The notes under the pieces: model-generated
Told to the model about the DNA's origin: nothing
Database searches by the model: none
What the model saw: only the letters and a program-made list of their open reading frames with translations
Program-made: the position numbers and the translations under genes
Shown here: in pieces, positions 32,468 through 41,353 of the stretch
How the letters are laid out: the number at the start of each line of letters is the position of its first letter
Numbering within the stretch: the first letter of the stretch is position 1
From: Marimonas lutisalis
GTDB taxonomy: Bacteria > Pseudomonadota > Alphaproteobacteria > Rhodobacterales > Rhodobacteraceae
Assembly: GCF_005434965.1 (NCBI RefSeq)
Contig: NZ_SKCI01000006.1
Span: forward strand, 59,961-123,960
Direction of reading: 5' to 3'
Length of the DNA: 64,000 nucleotides

Positions 32468-33727
32468 ATGACCCTGAGCTTTGCCCCGGATGCGATCGAG
32501 ATGTGGCCGCTGGCCAGGCTCCAGCCCTATGCGAAGAACGCAAAGGCGCATGGCGCGGACCAGGTCGCGAAGATCGCCTCCAGCATGGCAGAGTTCGGCT
32601 GGACCGTGCCGTGCCTCGTCGCTGACGACGGCGAGCTGATCGCGGGCCATGGCCGGGTGCTGGCCGCCACGAAGCTGGGGCTGACCGAGGCCCCGGTGAT
32701 CGTGCTCGGGCATCTGAGCGAGGCGCAACGCCGGGCCTACCGGATCGCGGACAACAAGCTGACGGAACTCGGGACCTGGGACGAGGCGCTGCTGTCGGCC
32801 GAGCTGAACGACCTGCTGGCCGAGAATTTTGATCTGTCGCTGATCGGCTTTGATGACGCGGAGCTTGAGGCGCTTTTGGCCGGAGAGGTCGACCCCGAGG
32901 CCGCGTCCCGTGAGGGCGAGGACGATGTTCCTGAGGTTCCCGAGACCCCGGTCAGCCGTCCCGGCGATCTCTGGGTGCTTGGCAAGCATCGGCTGCTCTG
33001 CGGTGACGCAACGGTGCCAACCGATGTCGAGCGTCTGCTCGGCGATGTGACCCCGCTGCTGATGGTGACCGACCCGCCTTACGGGGTCGAATACGATCCG
33101 GGCTGGCGCAACAAGGCAGGAGCGGCCGCGACCAAGCGCACCGGCAAGGTGCTGAATGACGACCGCGCGGATTGGCGCGAGGCCTGGGCGCTGTTCCCGG
33201 GCGATGTGGCCTATGTCTGGCACGGGGCGCTGCATGCGACGACGGTCGCGGAAAGCCTCGAAGCGTCCGGCTTCAACATCCGGTCCCAGATCATCTGGGC
33301 GAAGGATCGCCTGGTCCTGAGCCGCGGTGATTATCACTGGCAGCACGAACCATGCCTGTACGCCGTGAAAAAGACCGGCAAGGGCCATTGGGCAGGCGAC
33401 CGCAAGCAGACCACGCTTTGGCAGATCGCAAACAAGGATCAGGACGCTGAAACCGTGCATGGGACACAGAAGCCCGTCGAATGCATGCGCCGGCCGATCC
33501 TCAACAATTCCAGCCCGGGCCAAGCGGTCTACGAACCCTTCATGGGATCGGGCACGACGCTGATCGCGGCCGAAACCACGGGCCGTGTGTGCTTCGGGAT
33601 CGAATTGAACCCGGCCTATGTAGATGTCGCCATACAGCGGTGGCAGCAATTCACAGGTCAGGCGGCCGTGCTGGAAAGCGATGGCCGACCCTTCGATGAG
33701 ATCAGAGAAGGAAGGGCTGCAGCGTGA
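32468..33727 (+). CDS. ParB-like / DNA methyltransferase fusion protein
   Basis: 419 residues. N-terminal ParB/Srx nuclease-like domain (LQPYAKNAKAHGADQVAKIASSM in parts: LQPYAKNAKAHG; LIAGHGRVLAATKLG), then an amino-methyltransferase of beta type: motif IV TDPPYGVEYD (about residue 198), and FAM motif EPFMGSGTTLIAA with VCFGIELNPAYVDVA near the end. It methylates adenine N6 or cytosine N4; the target cannot be read. Commonly carried by phages against host restriction, and possibly relevant to the type III system 24 kb away. The antisense frame at 32288-33649 is a shadow. Confidence 0.92.
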   Translation: MTLSFAPDAIEMWPLARLQPYAKNAKAHGADQVAKIASSMAEFGWTVPCLVADDGELIAGHGRVLAATKLGLTEAPVIVLGHLSEAQRRAYRIADNKLTELGTWDEALLSAELNDLLAENFDLSLIGFDDAELEALLAGEVDPEAASREGEDDVPEVPETPVSRPGDLWVLGKHRLLCGDATVPTDVERLLGDVTPLLMVTDPPYGVEYDPGWRNKAGAAATKRTGKVLNDDRADWREAWALFPGDVAYVWHGALHATTVAESLEASGFNIRSQIIWAKDRLVLSRGDYHWQHEPCLYAVKKTGKGHWAGDRKQTTLWQIANKDQDAETVHGTQKPVECMRRPILNNSSPGQAVYEPFMGSGTTLIAAETTGRVCFGIELNPAYVDVAIQRWQQFTGQAAVLESDGRPFDEIREGRAAA

Positions 33728-34026
33728 AGCAAAGCCGGACCATGTCGTTGATCGAGGCTATCGCCAACGTGTTTGTTGGGTACGGCGTTGCGGTTTTTAC
33801 GCAGATCCTGATATTCCCGACCTTCGGGCTGCACACCACGTTGGCGCAGAACCTGAAAATGGGCGCGATCTTCACCGTTGTGAGCATCGCTCGGTCCTTC
33901 GCCCTGCGACGGGTGTTCGAGGTAATCCGGGTTAGAGCAAGGAAGCCGCCGCCTACACGGCGACGGCTTCCCTACCGCCGTGACTTCAGCGGCAAAGCAG
34001 CGCGTGATCAGTCTTCGATACGGTAG
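33724..34026 (+). CDS. DUF7220 family membrane protein
   Basis: 100 residues (94 from the internal Met at residue 7). Two membrane segments (IANVFVGYGVAVFTQILIF; MGAIFTVVSIARSFALRRV) typical of DUF7220. The last 30 residues are basic and read through the inverted repeat at 33941-33971, unlike usual family members that end after RRVFE; this suggests a lost stop codon. It overlaps the DUF3489 gene on the other strand by 19 bases. Function unknown. Confidence 0.78.
   Translation: MKQSRTMSLIEAIANVFVGYGVAVFTQILIFPTFGLHTTLAQNLKMGAIFTVVSIARSFALRRVFEVIRVRARKPPPTRRRLPYRRDFSGKAARDQSSIR
33941..33971. terminator. Hairpin between converging genes
   Basis: GGAAGCCGCCGCC, five-base loop TACAC, GGCGACGGCTTCC: 13 paired positions with one mismatch. 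No long T-run, but placed between converging genes, so it may stop both transcripts. Confidence 0.6.
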
Positions 34027-34250
34027 ACGCGTCCACGTTCCTCCACCTTTTCTGATGTGATCTCGAGCCCGAGTTTCTTCTTGAGCGCGCCGGACATTGC
34101 GCCGCGCACCGTATGCGACTGCCACTCGGTGGCAGCGGTGATCTCTTCGATGTTCGCGCCTTCGGGCCGACGCAGGAGATCGATCATGATCTGCTGCTTG
34201 GTCTGGCGCGGGGCTACATCGGTTGTGTTGGGGGTGGAATTCTTTGACAT
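34008..34250 (-). CDS. DUF3489 domain-containing protein
   Basis: 80 residues. KQQIMIDLLRRPEGANIEEI, TAATEWQSHTVRGAMSGAL and KKLGLEITSEKVEERGRVYRI make up DUF3489, a winged-helix-like domain frequent on mobile DNA; probably DNA-binding. It is last of a leftward set of three small genes (34008-34835) that is out of step with the late operon, like early or accessory genes. Confidence 0.88.
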   Translation of the reverse strand: MSKNSTPNTTDVAPRQTKQQIMIDLLRRPEGANIEEITAATEWQSHTVRGAMSGALKKKLGLEITSEKVEERGRVYRIED

Positions 34251-34341
34251 CGTTGTCTCCGGTTATCGGGGCGCGCGGTATGCGGTCCTTCTACCGGGAC
34301 GAACCCCACAGGTGCGGGGCAAGTCTGCTCGGTTGCGCGGC

Positions 34342-34569
34342 TCAAATCAGGCCGACGTCTTTCAAACAGGCGGCCGCATCGATCAGCTGATCGGTGGGCA
34401 ATTCGATAGTGATTGTCATGCTGTCGGCGTAGGCGCGGACATAGATGCCACCGACGTCCATCAGAGCGCCTTCGATCTCGTCGAGGACTGAGGTGATGCG
34501 GCTTCGGTCGAAGTGATCGGGTAGCTTGCGGATCGGCAATCGGATGGTGCTGGTTTCCATGGTGCTCAC
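34342..34569 (-). CDS. Hypothetical protein, leftward set
   Basis: 75 residues (72 from Met at 34560). Beta-alpha composition: IRLPIRKLPDHFDRSRITSVLDEIE, in parts LPIRKLPDHFDRSR, then GGIYVRAYADSMTITIELPTDQLI. I do not recognise it. The overlapping 122-residue frame (34214-34582) has a shadow-like His/Arg-rich composition. Its start overlaps the end of the gene upstream by four bases. Confidence 0.65.
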   Translation of the reverse strand: MSTMETSTIRLPIRKLPDHFDRSRITSVLDEIEGALMDVGGIYVRAYADSMTITIELPTDQLIDAAACLKDVGLI

Positions 34570-34835
34570 TCCGCGTGCTCACCTTCGCTGAAGGCGCTGT
34601 CGGTGATGCGCTTCAGGAGGCTGGCGTAATGCTCAAGGGTGCCGACATGGCCCCAGTTGACCTCGTCGGGGTGGGTGTTGAAATGGTCGTCGCTGAGGCT
34701 CTGCAGCCGGGCGAGCATCTCGTCGATCTTGGCTTTCTTGCCGATGAAGGCGTTCAAAGCGGCCTCCTTGTTGCGGCGTGCCTTCTCGGCGCGAAGCTCG
34801 TGGCGCGGTGTTGTCTGCGGGTTCAGGCGGTTCAT
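34566..34835 (-). CDS. Hypothetical protein, helical
   Basis: 89 residues: basic N-terminus (RHELRAEKARRNKEAALNAF) and long helices (IDEMLARLQSLSDD, GTLEHYASLLKRITD), probably a coiled coil. Unrecognised. First gene of the leftward set; the 111-base AT-rich space upstream divides it from the terminase genes. Confidence 0.68.
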   Translation of the reverse strand: MNRLNPQTTPRHELRAEKARRNKEAALNAFIGKKAKIDEMLARLQSLSDDHFNTHPDEVNWGHVGTLEHYASLLKRITDSAFSEGEHAE

Positions 34836-34946
34836 CGTGGCGGCTCCGAGGTGGGTTGCATCGTTTTCGTAGGATCACGTTCGCTCTGGTGTGGAGGCTT
34901 ATCAACTAAATAAGCACATGATTTTAAATAATAATCGGAGTGCGTC
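34836..34946. promoter_or_regulatory. Divergent AT-rich promoter region with inverted repeat
   Basis: GCTTAT at 34897-34902 and ATAAGC at 34910-34915 form a perfect inverted repeat with a seven-base spacer, next to an AT-rich ATTTTAAATAATAA. It lies between the leftward small genes and the rightward packaging operon, so it should carry the late promoter. Regulator unknown. Confidence 0.5.
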
Positions 34947-35507
34947 ATGGAGGGTCTGAGCGAGCGCCAATACGCCGCCCGCGTCGGCCTTTCACGCGGT
35001 GCAATCCAGAAGGCCAAGGCCACGGGAAGGCTGGTGCTGCATGCCGATGGCAGCATCGACGCCGAGGCCAGTGATGCATTGCGCGCGCAGGCGACCGATC
35101 CGTCGAAAACCCGCAAGGCACCGAAGCCGAAGCTTAAGCCAGTATCCGAGGCTGCGGTCTCAGTTGTCGGCGAAACGCTGCGCGAACAGGGAATGCCTGC
35201 CCCGACGGTCGGCAGTGGCACCACCTTTCTGCAGGCCAAGACGGCCAACGAGGTTCTGAAGGCGCAGGAGCGCCGTCTTCGACTGCAAAAGTTAAGGGGC
35301 GAATTGATCGACCGGGCCCGCGCGCTGTCGCTGGTCTTTCGGCTGGCGCGGCAGGAACGTGATGTCTGGGTCAATTGGCCCGCCCGTGCCGCGGCGCTGA
35401 TGGCGGCCGATCTGGGCGTTGAGCCGGCCGCGATGCAAAAGGTTCTGGAGAAACATGTCCGTGCCCAGCTCGACGATCTTGCCGAGGTCAAACCCGATCT
35501 CCGGTGA
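34947..35507 (+). CDS. Terminase small subunit-like protein
   Basis: 186 residues. The N-terminal 30 (LSERQYAARVGLSRGAIQKAKATG) is an HTH of the Nu1/phage DNA-packaging type; the middle has a low-complexity link (KTRKAPKPKLKPVSE), then LRLQKLRGELIDRARALSLV and LVFRLARQERDVWVNWPARAAALMA, in parts. The small subunit finds the packaging site and recruits the large subunit, whose gene overlaps the end of this one by 53 bases. Confidence 0.85.
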   Translation: MEGLSERQYAARVGLSRGAIQKAKATGRLVLHADGSIDAEASDALRAQATDPSKTRKAPKPKLKPVSEAAVSVVGETLREQGMPAPTVGSGTTFLQAKTANEVLKAQERRLRLQKLRGELIDRARALSLVFRLARQERDVWVNWPARAAALMAADLGVEPAAMQKVLEKHVRAQLDDLAEVKPDLR

Positions 35508-37446
35508 AGACGACTTCGAGGGTGCCGCCGAAATCCTGCGTGCCTGGAGTGAAGGTCTCACGCCGGACCCGGATCTGACGGTCTCGCAATGGGCGGATCG
35601 GCACCGGATGCTGTCCGGTCGCGCATCGGCCGAACCGGGCCGGTATCGCACCGCGCGCACGCCTTACATGGGCGAGATCATGGACCGGCTGAGCCCATGC
35701 GATCCGACACAAAGGATCGTGTTCATGAAGGCCGCGCAGGTCGGTGCGACCGAGGCCGGCAACAACTGGATCGGCTTTGCGATCCACCAGGCGCCAGGGC
35801 CGATGTTGGCAGTCCAGCCAACGGTGGAACTGGCGAAACGGAACTCAAGGCAGCGGATCGACCCGCTAATCGATGAAAGCCCGGAGCTGCGGGAGCGGGT
35901 CAAACCGGCGCGCTCGCGCGACGCCGGGAACACCATGTTGTCCAAGGAATTCTCGGGCGGCATCCTGATCATGACCGGGGCGAACTCGGCGGTAGGTCTC
36001 CGCTCGACCCCGGCACGCTACATCTTCCTCGACGAGGTCGATGCCTATCCGGCCTCAGCCGACGAGGAAGGCGATCCGGTTACGCTGGCCGAAGCCCGGT
36101 CGCTGACTTTCGCCCACCGGCGCAAGGTGTTCCTGGTCTCGACGCCGACCATTCGGGGGATGAGCCGGATCGAGCGGGACTACGAGGCCAGTGACCAACG
36201 CCGGTTCTTCGTGCCATGTCCGCATTGCGGCGCAATGCAGTGGCTGAAATTCGAACGCCTCCGCTGGCAGAAGGGACAGCCGGAAACAGCAGAATATCAC
36301 TGCGAGGGTTGCGACACGCCCATCGCGGAGCATCACAAGACGGCAATGCTGGAGGCTGGCGAATGGCGGGCGACCGCTACGGCAGCGGATCCCAATACGG
36401 TCGGCTACCATCTCTCGGCGCTTTATTCGCCCATCGGCTGGCTGAGCTGGGAGCGGATTGTACGGGCCTGGGATGCGGCTCAAGGGTCTGATGAGGCGAT
36501 CAAGGCATTCCGAAATACGATCCTCGGCGAGACTTGGGTCGAGACCGGTGAAGCCCCGGACTGGCAGCGGCTCTACGACCAGCGCGAACGCTGGAAACCG
36601 GGCATTGTCCCGGCGGGCGGGTTGTTCCTGACCGCCGGGGCCGATGTCCAAAAGGACCGCATCGAGGTCGATGTCTGGGCTTGGGGCCGTGGGCTCGAAA
36701 GCTGGCTCGTCGATCACATTGTGATCGAGGGCGGGCCCGACCGGCATGAGGCTTGGGGCGACCTGACCGACCTGCTCGGTCGAACATGGCCGCATGAGCG
36801 TGGTGCGCTGCTAAAGATCGCGCGGCTTGCGATCGACACGGGCTATGAGGCCCCGGCGGTCTATGGCTGGTCGCGGGATCAAGGGTTTGCGCAGGTCGCC
36901 CCGGTCAAAGGCGTGGAGGGGTTCAACCGGGCCAGCCCGGTGTCGGGGCCCACCTATGTGGATGCGACCGAGGGCGGCAAACGTCTGCGCCGCGGGGCGC
37001 GCCTTTGGACCGTGGCGGTGTCGACCTTCAAGGCCGAGACCTATCGCTTCCTGAGGCTCGAACGGCCGACTGAGGAGGACATGGCCAATGGTGCGGCGTT
37101 CTCGCCCGGTACGGTGCATCTGCCGCATTGGGTAGAGAACGAATGGCTGAAGCAGTTCGTGGCCGAGCAGCTGGTCACCGTGCGCACGAAGCGCGGTTTT
37201 GCCCGGCTTGAATGGCAGAAACTGCGTGAACGCAACGAGGCGTTGGACTGCCGGGTCTATGCCCGCGCCGCCGCCTGGATCGCAGGCGCGGACCGCTGGA
37301 CGGATGAGAAATGGCGCGACCTTGAGGATCAGCTTGGGGTCGCCGACGCCTCTGCGGATCCCGCGGGGCAGATCAACAGGCAAGCACAGACGTCGCAGGG
37401 GAAACGCCAATCCGATTGGCTTGGACGGCGTGGGGGATGGTTTTGA
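35455..37446 (+). CDS. Phage terminase large subunit (GpA family)
   Basis: 663 residues from the ATG at 35455; an ATG 36 bases earlier is less likely. ATPase: P-loop-like KAAQVGATEAGNNW (about residues 93-106), Walker B YIFLDEVDAYP; a zinc-binding insert CPHCG...CEGCD typical of the GpA group; nuclease half with GLFLTAGADVQKDRIEVDVWA (in parts: AGADVQKDRIEV) and IDTGYEAPAVYGW. It cuts concatemers and drives packaging. Overlap with the next gene is four bases (ATGA). Confidence 0.95.
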   Translation: MSVPSSTILPRSNPISGEDDFEGAAEILRAWSEGLTPDPDLTVSQWADRHRMLSGRASAEPGRYRTARTPYMGEIMDRLSPCDPTQRIVFMKAAQVGATEAGNNWIGFAIHQAPGPMLAVQPTVELAKRNSRQRIDPLIDESPELRERVKPARSRDAGNTMLSKEFSGGILIMTGANSAVGLRSTPARYIFLDEVDAYPASADEEGDPVTLAEARSLTFAHRRKVFLVSTPTIRGMSRIERDYEASDQRRFFVPCPHCGAMQWLKFERLRWQKGQPETAEYHCEGCDTPIAEHHKTAMLEAGEWRATATAADPNTVGYHLSALYSPIGWLSWERIVRAWDAAQGSDEAIKAFRNTILGETWVETGEAPDWQRLYDQRERWKPGIVPAGGLFLTAGADVQKDRIEVDVWAWGRGLESWLVDHIVIEGGPDRHEAWGDLTDLLGRTWPHERGALLKIARLAIDTGYEAPAVYGWSRDQGFAQVAPVKGVEGFNRASPVSGPTYVDATEGGKRLRRGARLWTVAVSTFKAETYRFLRLERPTEEDMANGAAFSPGTVHLPHWVENEWLKQFVAEQLVTVRTKRGFARLEWQKLRERNEALDCRVYARAAAWIAGADRWTDEKWRDLEDQLGVADASADPAGQINRQAQTSQGKRQSDWLGRRGGWF

Positions 37447-37655
37447 TGACCGATTGGACGGAAACCGAGCTGTCCGCGCTGCGCCGGGCCTATGCCAGCG
37501 GCACGACGCGGGTCAGCTATGACGGCAAGTCGGTGGACTACGGCTCGGCCGAGGATCTGCTCGCCCGCATCCGGACCATTGAGCGCGCTATCGCGGGGAT
37601 GACAAAATCCGCGCCGGTCGCAGGGCTCGCAAGCTTCTCGCGCGGAGATCGCTGA
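37446..37655 (+). CDS. Head-tail joining protein, gpW-like
   Basis: 69 residues: WTETELSALRRAYASGTTRVSYDGKSVDY followed by LARIRTIERAIAG, given in parts as LSALRRAYASGT, VSYDGKSVDYGS and LLARIRTIERA. This is the alpha-beta-alpha form of gpW, which caps the portal to let tails attach. Position between terminase and portal is that of lambda gpW. Starts in the terminase stop and ends in the portal start. Confidence 0.88.
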   Translation: MTDWTETELSALRRAYASGTTRVSYDGKSVDYGSAEDLLARIRTIERAIAGMTKSAPVAGLASFSRGDR

Positions 37656-39214
37656 TGTCGGCGAACTGGTTTGACCATGCGATTGCCACGGTGGCTCCGC
37701 GCGCTGCGGCCCGCCGCGTTCTTGCCAGGCAGGCGTTCGAAACCCTGACGCGCGGCTATGACGGCGCGGCCAAAGGGCGGCGTACCGAAGGCTGGCGCGC
37801 GCCGGGCACCTCTGCTGACACAGAAGTCAGCGTGGCCGGAGCACTCTTGCGCGACCGGATGCGCGATCTGGTCCGCAATAACCCGCATGCGGCCAAAGCC
37901 GTGGCGGTGCTGGTGAACAACATCGTCGGCGCGGGCATCATGCCGCGCGCCGCCAGCGGCAATGACAAACTGGACCGCAAGGTCGATGCGCTCTTTGCGC
38001 AATGGTCGGACACGGCCGATGCTGACGGCCAGCTCGACTTCTATGGCCTGCAGACGCTTATCTGCCGCGAGATGGTCGAGGCGGGCGAGGTGCTGGTGCG
38101 TCGGCGTCTGCGCCGTGCAAGCGACGGTCTGCCCGTCCCGCTGCAAGTGCAGGTGCTGGAGGCCGACTTCCTCGACGCCACCAAGTCCGGCGCACTCGGC
38201 GCAGGACGGCTGGTTCAAGGGATTGAGTTCGACCCGGTCGGCAAGCGCCGGGCCTACTGGCTGCATGCCGAACATCCCGGCGATGCCTATGGGGCCTTGC
38301 AGAACGGGTTGCAGAGCCGCCCGGTCCCGGCGAGCGAGATCGCCCATGTCTACGAGAAGCAGCGCACGCAGGCGCGCGGCGTTCCCTGGGGCGCGCCGGT
38401 GATCCGCAGCTTGCGCGATCTCGATGATTACGAGGTGGCCGAACTGGTCCGCAAGAAGACCGAGGCCTGCGTCACCGCCATCGTCTTCGGAGATGACGAG
38501 GCCCAGCAGGGCATCGCGCCCTCCGTGGTGGATGCTGATGGCAACCGGGTCGAGCAGTTCGAGCCGGGGCTGATCGCCTATGCGCGCGGCGGCAAGGACA
38601 TCCGCTTCAACCAGCCCTCGGCCACAGGAGGCTATGCCGAGTACAAGCGGGCGAGCCTGCACACGATCTCGGCCGGGTTCCGGGTGCCCTATGAACTGCT
38701 GACCGGGGACCTGTCCCAGGTCAACTATTCCTCGATCCGGGCGGGGCTCGTTGAGTTCCGCCGCCAGATCGACGCGGTGCAATGGCAGCTGTTCATCCCG
38801 ATGTTCTGCGCCCCCACCTGGCGCTGGTTCACCGAGGCTGCGTGGGCAGCAGGCCAGATCCCGACACCGGACGTGCCGGTCGAATGGTCGCCTCCGAAGT
38901 TCGAGGCGGTCGATCCGCAGAAAGACGCGATGGCGAACCTGCTGTCGATCCGCTCGGGCACCATGACGCTGGCCGAGGTGATCGCGCGGCAGGGGCGCAA
39001 CCCCGACGCCGTGCTGGCTGAGATCGCCGCGACCAATGCCAAGCTCGATGACCTTGGGCTAGTGCTCGACAGCGACCCCCGCCGCGTCACCAAAACCGGC
39101 AGTGCACAATCCAATGACGGGGCCAGCGATCCGTCGAACGAACCGGCCGAGGACGAGCCCGCTGCCGACACGGACACCGACCCGGCGCAGGCCGAGCCCG
39201 ACCAACAGGACTGA
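37655..39214 (+). CDS. Phage portal protein (lambda type)
   Basis: 519 residues. Seen: LVRNNPHAAKAVAVLVNNIVGAGI (in parts: NPHAAKAVAVLVNNIVG), FYGLQTLICREMVEAGEVLVR, EAEF-like LEADFLDATKSG, RVPYELLTGDLSQVNYSS and the long FNQPSATGGYAEYKRASLH. C-terminus is acidic and repetitive (EPAEDEPAADTDTDPAQAEP), probably disordered in the ring. It forms the dodecameric DNA entry ring. Confidence 0.95.
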   Translation: MSANWFDHAIATVAPRAAARRVLARQAFETLTRGYDGAAKGRRTEGWRAPGTSADTEVSVAGALLRDRMRDLVRNNPHAAKAVAVLVNNIVGAGIMPRAASGNDKLDRKVDALFAQWSDTADADGQLDFYGLQTLICREMVEAGEVLVRRRLRRASDGLPVPLQVQVLEADFLDATKSGALGAGRLVQGIEFDPVGKRRAYWLHAEHPGDAYGALQNGLQSRPVPASEIAHVYEKQRTQARGVPWGAPVIRSLRDLDDYEVAELVRKKTEACVTAIVFGDDEAQQGIAPSVVDADGNRVEQFEPGLIAYARGGKDIRFNQPSATGGYAEYKRASLHTISAGFRVPYELLTGDLSQVNYSSIRAGLVEFRRQIDAVQWQLFIPMFCAPTWRWFTEAAWAAGQIPTPDVPVEWSPPKFEAVDPQKDAMANLLSIRSGTMTLAEVIARQGRNPDAVLAEIAATNAKLDDLGLVLDSDPRRVTKTGSAQSNDGASDPSNEPAEDEPAADTDTDPAQAEPDQQD

Positions 39215-39219
39215 CCAAT

Positions 39220-41274
39220 ATGGACACGATGATCGAAATCCCGGCCTTGCGCCGGATGGCGGAGCTTGCGCCGAACTCAGCCGATACTGACGCCCGCACT
39301 GTCGAGGTGATCTGGTCGGCAGGCGCTCGGGTCCGCCGGTCGACGCTATTCGGCGAACCCTATGACGAGGAACTGAGCCTCGATCCGACCCATGTGCGGC
39401 TGGATCGGCTGAACGCCGGCGCGCCGTTTCTGAAGGTGCATGAGGTCGACACGCTCGATGCCGTGATCGGCTCGGTCGTCCCGGGGTCGGCCCGCATCGA
39501 AAACGGTCGCGGCATTGCGCAGGTTCGAATTTCTGAGCGTGCCGATGTCGAGCCGATCTGGCGCGATATCCAGGCGGGCCACATCCGCGCGGTCTCCATC
39601 GGCTACCAGGTCCACCGCTTCGAGGTCTCGAAACCCGAAGCGGCCCGCGAGCTTTGGCGCGCGGTGGACTGGACACCCTTCGAGGTGTCCGCCGTACCCG
39701 TTGGCGCGGATCCCGCCGCAGGGTTTCGCGCCCAATCCCCCCTTCATGACTGCGTCCTCCATCGCCGGGACGTCCCACCCCCAACCACAGGAGCCATCCC
39801 GATGACGGACAAATCCAAAGCCCCTGCCGCAGAGGCCGAAGACCAGCCCAGCGACTCTGTCGCGACCGAGGACACCATCATGACTGAACCCAAGACGCCT
39901 GAAGCAGAGCCGAAGGTTGCTGCTGTTGAGAACCGCGCGCAGCCGAAGATGCAGAAACCCGAAGACGCCGCCGCACCCGATACCGAAGCCGTCGCGACCC
40001 GCGCCCGCGAAACCGAGCGCGACCGCGTTTCCACGATCTACGATCTGACTGGACGCTTGAATCTCGAGCGCAGCTTTGCCGAGGATCTGGTGAAACGCGG
40101 CACCGACGTCGATGAGGCACGTCGCCTGATCCTCGATCAGGTTGCTTCAAAATCTGAGGAAACCCGTACCTTCAGCCAGGTATCGATCCCGCTGGGCGGT
40201 CGCGACGAACAGGTCACCCGCCGCGACGCCGTCGCCAATGCGCTGCTTCACCGCTACAGCCCGACGCTCTTCCAACTGGAGGATGCCGCTCGGCAGTATC
40301 GCGGGATGACGCTGCTGGAGCTCGCCCGTGAAAGCCTTGGCAATGCGGGCGTCAACACACGCGGCCTGTCGCGCGACGAGGTGGCAACACGGGCCCTGCA
40401 TTCGACATCTGACTTCCCCGAGATCCTTTCGGCGGTCACCAACAAGACGCTCCGGCAAGCCTACGAGGCCTATCCCCGGACCTTCATGCTGTTCTGCCGC
40501 CAGGTGCTCGCCACCGACTTCAAGGCCATGCATCGGGTCCAGCTTGGCGAGGCCCCGCAACTGCTCGAGGTGAGCGAAAGCGGCGAGTTCAAACGCGGCA
40601 CGCTCGGCGAGAGCAAGGAGAGCTACAAGGTCAAGACCTATGGCCGGGTGGTCGCGATCACCCGCCAGACGCTGATCAACGACGATCTCGACGCATTCAC
40701 CCGGATCCCAGCGATGTACGGCAACTCCATCGCCCAGCTGGAGTCGGACGTTGTCTGGGGCATCATCACCGCCAACCCGGCGATGGCCGATGGCAACGCT
40801 CTGTTCCACAACAGCCATAAGAACCTGGCAGGCACCGGTGCGGCGCTCGATGTGACCAGCGTCGGTGCGGCCCGCGCCGCCATGGCCAAGCAGACCGGCC
40901 TCGACAAGAAGACGGTGCTCAATGTCCGTCCCGCTTTCCTGATCGTGCCTGCTTCGCTGGAACTGAAGGCCGAGCAGCTGGTCGCCCAGAACCTCGTGCC
41001 CGCCGCAACGTCCAGTGTCGTGCCGCAGTCGATCCGCACGCTCGCGCCGATCAGCGAGCCCCGGCTTGATGCGGTGAGCGAGACCGCCTGGTATCTGGCG
41101 GCCAGCCCGAACCAGATCGACACGATCGAGTACGCCTATCTCGAGGGCCAGCAGGGCGCCTACATCGAGACGCGCAATGGCTTTGACGTCGACGGTGTCG
41201 AGATCAAGTGCCGCCTCGACTTCGGCGCCAAGGCCATCGATTGGCGCGGCCTCTACAAGAACCCGGGCGCATAA
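39220..41274 (+). CDS. Prohead protease / major capsid protein fusion
   Basis: 684 residues. The first about 190 (FLKVHEVDTLDAVIGSVV, RISERADVEPIWRDIQAGHIRAVSIGYQV in parts: GHIRAVSIGYQVHRFE, DWTPFEVSAVPVGADP) are a ClpP/S78-like prohead protease; a long low-complexity linker (about 195-265, Ala/Glu/Pro-rich) joins it to an HK97-type capsid protein with the scaffold-like delta region (RVSTIYDLTGRLNLERSF) and ALLHRYSPTLFQLEDAA, TRQTLINDDLDAFTRIP, ENGRGI. In such fusions, the protease cleaves itself off. A hairpin follows the gene. Most abundant structural gene product. Confidence 0.93.
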   Translation: MDTMIEIPALRRMAELAPNSADTDARTVEVIWSAGARVRRSTLFGEPYDEELSLDPTHVRLDRLNAGAPFLKVHEVDTLDAVIGSVVPGSARIENGRGIAQVRISERADVEPIWRDIQAGHIRAVSIGYQVHRFEVSKPEAARELWRAVDWTPFEVSAVPVGADPAAGFRAQSPLHDCVLHRRDVPPPTTGAIPMTDKSKAPAAEAEDQPSDSVATEDTIMTEPKTPEAEPKVAAVENRAQPKMQKPEDAAAPDTEAVATRARETERDRVSTIYDLTGRLNLERSFAEDLVKRGTDVDEARRLILDQVASKSEETRTFSQVSIPLGGRDEQVTRRDAVANALLHRYSPTLFQLEDAARQYRGMTLLELARESLGNAGVNTRGLSRDEVATRALHSTSDFPEILSAVTNKTLRQAYEAYPRTFMLFCRQVLATDFKAMHRVQLGEAPQLLEVSESGEFKRGTLGESKESYKVKTYGRVVAITRQTLINDDLDAFTRIPAMYGNSIAQLESDVVWGIITANPAMADGNALFHNSHKNLAGTGAALDVTSVGAARAAMAKQTGLDKKTVLNVRPAFLIVPASLELKAEQLVAQNLVPAATSSVVPQSIRTLAPISEPRLDAVSETAWYLAASPNQIDTIEYAYLEGQQGAYIETRNGFDVDGVEIKCRLDFGAKAIDWRGLYKNPGA

Positions 41275-41303
41275 ACCGGGCCATCGCTGAAATCTTACCT
41301 CTG

Positions 41304-41337
41304 ACGGGCGGTCCAATTGGGCCGCCCGTTCCCTTTT
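41304..41337 (+). terminator. Hairpin after the capsid gene
   Basis: ACGGGCGGTCC, loop AATT, GGGCCGCCCGT (11 pairs, one wobble), then TCCCTTTTG. It may cut transcription partly after the capsid gene, or protect its 3' end. Confidence 0.65.
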
Positions 41338-41353
41338 GCAAAGGAACGTGCAC

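Noticed and set aside
32288..33649. Reverse 453-residue frame
   Set aside because: Antisense to the methyltransferase, whose DPPY and FMGSGT motifs are clear.
34214..34582. Reverse 122-residue frame overlapping the 75-residue gene
   Set aside because: His/Arg-rich shadow of the 34342-34569 gene; runs into the DUF3489 start region.
37538..38782. Reverse 414-residue frame
   Set aside because: Antisense to the portal gene; no domain features.
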